Position numbers and translations under genes: made by a program. Below are positions 23,025-23,583 of a DNA stretch of 23,583 nucleotides, one piece after another (positions within the stretch are counted from its first letter, which is position 1; each line of letters opens with the position of its first letter). The notes beneath the pieces are model-generated. The model saw only the letters and a program-made list of their open reading frames with translations. It was not told the DNA's origin and made no database searches. This stretch comes from CAZNAQ01 sp964585585 (GTDB taxonomy: Bacteria > Patescibacteriota > Patescibacteriia > Patescibacteriales > JAGXOH01). The DNA is taken from positions 1-23,583 of the forward strand of contig CAZPEL010000015.1 in the NCBI GenBank assembly GCA_964585585.1, given 5' to 3'.

Positions 23025-23095
23025 AATATTGGATATTGGATATTTGATATTGGTCACAATATGATTAATATCCAGTATCCAATATCTAATATCAA
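23025..23095. repeat. ATTGGATATT inverted-repeat element 3, possible ruvA terminator
   Basis: The left arm (23025-23053) and right arm (23067-23095) are imperfect inverted repeats of GATATTGGATA units with a 13-nt loop. On the minus strand the hairpin ends in CCAATA followed by seven T, so it could terminate ruvA transcription. It begins directly after the ruvA stop codon. Confidence 0.8.
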
Positions 23096-23583
23096 CTATT
23101 CAATATTCCTCAACGCCTCTCTTATTCTCTGCCCACTATCCTTGATCTCCGGATCTACTTTCTTTAAGGCCTCCCGGGCCTGGGGCATGGAATAACCCAG
23201 GGCCATCAAGGCGTCGATCTCGTCGCTACTGATCATAGCTCCGTTCGCACCTCCCGAAGATTGCTCGGAACCGGCTGTCGGAGTTAAAACTCCTATCTTA
23301 TCCCTTAGCTCCACCACTATCCGGTCGGCTGTTCTCTTTCCTATGCCGGACACCTGAGTTAAAAGCGAGGCATCACCGCGGGAAATGTATTCTCGGAATT
23401 CGGCCGCTTCAGCCACAGAAGTGGCGCTCAAGGCGGACTTGGGTCCGATCCCGGATATGGACAACAAAAGCTCGAATAAATTCAGTTGCTCCCAAGATTC
23501 AAAACCATAAAGATCCAGAGCGTCCTCGCGGACATATTGGTGGGTATAAAGCTCAACCTCTTGACCTTTCTCCGCCCGAGGAA
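23096..23583 (-). CDS. ruvA: Holliday junction branch-migration protein RuvA (N terminus cut by window edge)
   Basis: RuvA binds four-way junctions and loads the RuvB motor. The reading frame is open to the right edge, giving 161 residues from PRAEKGQEVELYTHQYV. About 35-40 N-terminal residues, most of the OB domain, are outside the window. VREDALDLYGF closes domain I. Two helix-hairpin-helix motifs follow (LLSISGIGPKSALS and LTQVSGIGKRTADRIVVELR). After a flexible linker (GSEQSSGGANGA) comes the RuvB-binding domain III (SSDEIDALMALGYSMPQAREALKKV). An internal TTG start near 23467 would cut off real sequence and is rejected. It is upstream of femAB in the same direction; no ruvB or ruvC is visible. 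Confidence 0.97.
   Translation of the reverse strand, partial: PRAEKGQEVELYTHQYVREDALDLYGFESWEQLNLFELLLSISGIGPKSALSATSVAEAAEFREYISRGDASLLTQVSGIGKRTADRIVVELRDKIGVLTPTAGSEQSSGGANGAMISSDEIDALMALGYSMPQAREALKKVDPEIKDSGQRIREALRNIE

Noticed and set aside
562..23583. Recoded TGA (Gracilibacteria/Absconditabacteria code)
   Set aside because: Genes end normally at TGA (lepA, maf, acyl-CoA synthetase), and long genes such as rpoB and rpoC read through in the standard bacterial code.

Overview
The window looks like a scaffold from a streamlined, uncultured bacterium, most likely of the Candidate Phyla Radiation (Patescibacteria, Parcubacteria-like). This is inferred from gene content and form. There is a single-chain ADP-forming acyl-CoA synthetase and a Mur ligase without the usual MurE N-terminal domain. 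rpoBC is detached from the rplKAJL cluster, genes are tightly packed, and the intergenic spaces are AT-rich and repeat-filled. No 16S rRNA or other decisive marker is present. A run of 100 N marks a scaffold join.

Layout. Positions 139-11347 form a long, same-direction minus-strand block, in transcription order: a secreted or membrane-anchored orphan protein, a 63-aa membrane protein, an SPFH/prohibitin-like protein, ADP-forming acyl-CoA synthetase, MurJ, LepA (split by the N gap), a 41-aa single-TM protein, RecJ and RNase HI. The block ends at a palindrome flanked by two tandem repeats. A 248-bp divergent region precedes a short plus-strand pair, maf and a small membrane protein, whose ATG overlaps the maf stop. 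This pair converges on rpoC across a bidirectional terminator. The second minus-strand block (12548-23583) reads ruvA (cut by the window edge), femAB-like transferase, murE-like ligase, a terminator, a 433-bp AT-rich region with a good sigma70-type promoter and an attenuator-like hairpin, then rpoB and rpoC.

Functions. There are transcription (rpoBC), translation fidelity (lepA), recombination and R-loop processing (ruvA, recJ, rnhA), peptidoglycan precursor synthesis and flipping (murE-like, femAB, murJ), nucleotide house-cleaning (maf), and ATP-yielding acyl-CoA conversion. These are household genes and I do not see a defence or mobile gene cassette.

The unusual part lies between the genes. 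Almost every intergenic space is filled by a short repeat, drawn from several unrelated families. These repeats abut or include the upstream stop codon and end roughly 10-20 nt before the next start. A second class, GC-rich palindromes, occurs both inside genes (recJ, lepA) and between them. The lepA copy sits beside a 5-bp direct duplication at the gap, exactly in the P-loop codons. No start codon in the window has a recognisable Shine-Dalgarno sequence.
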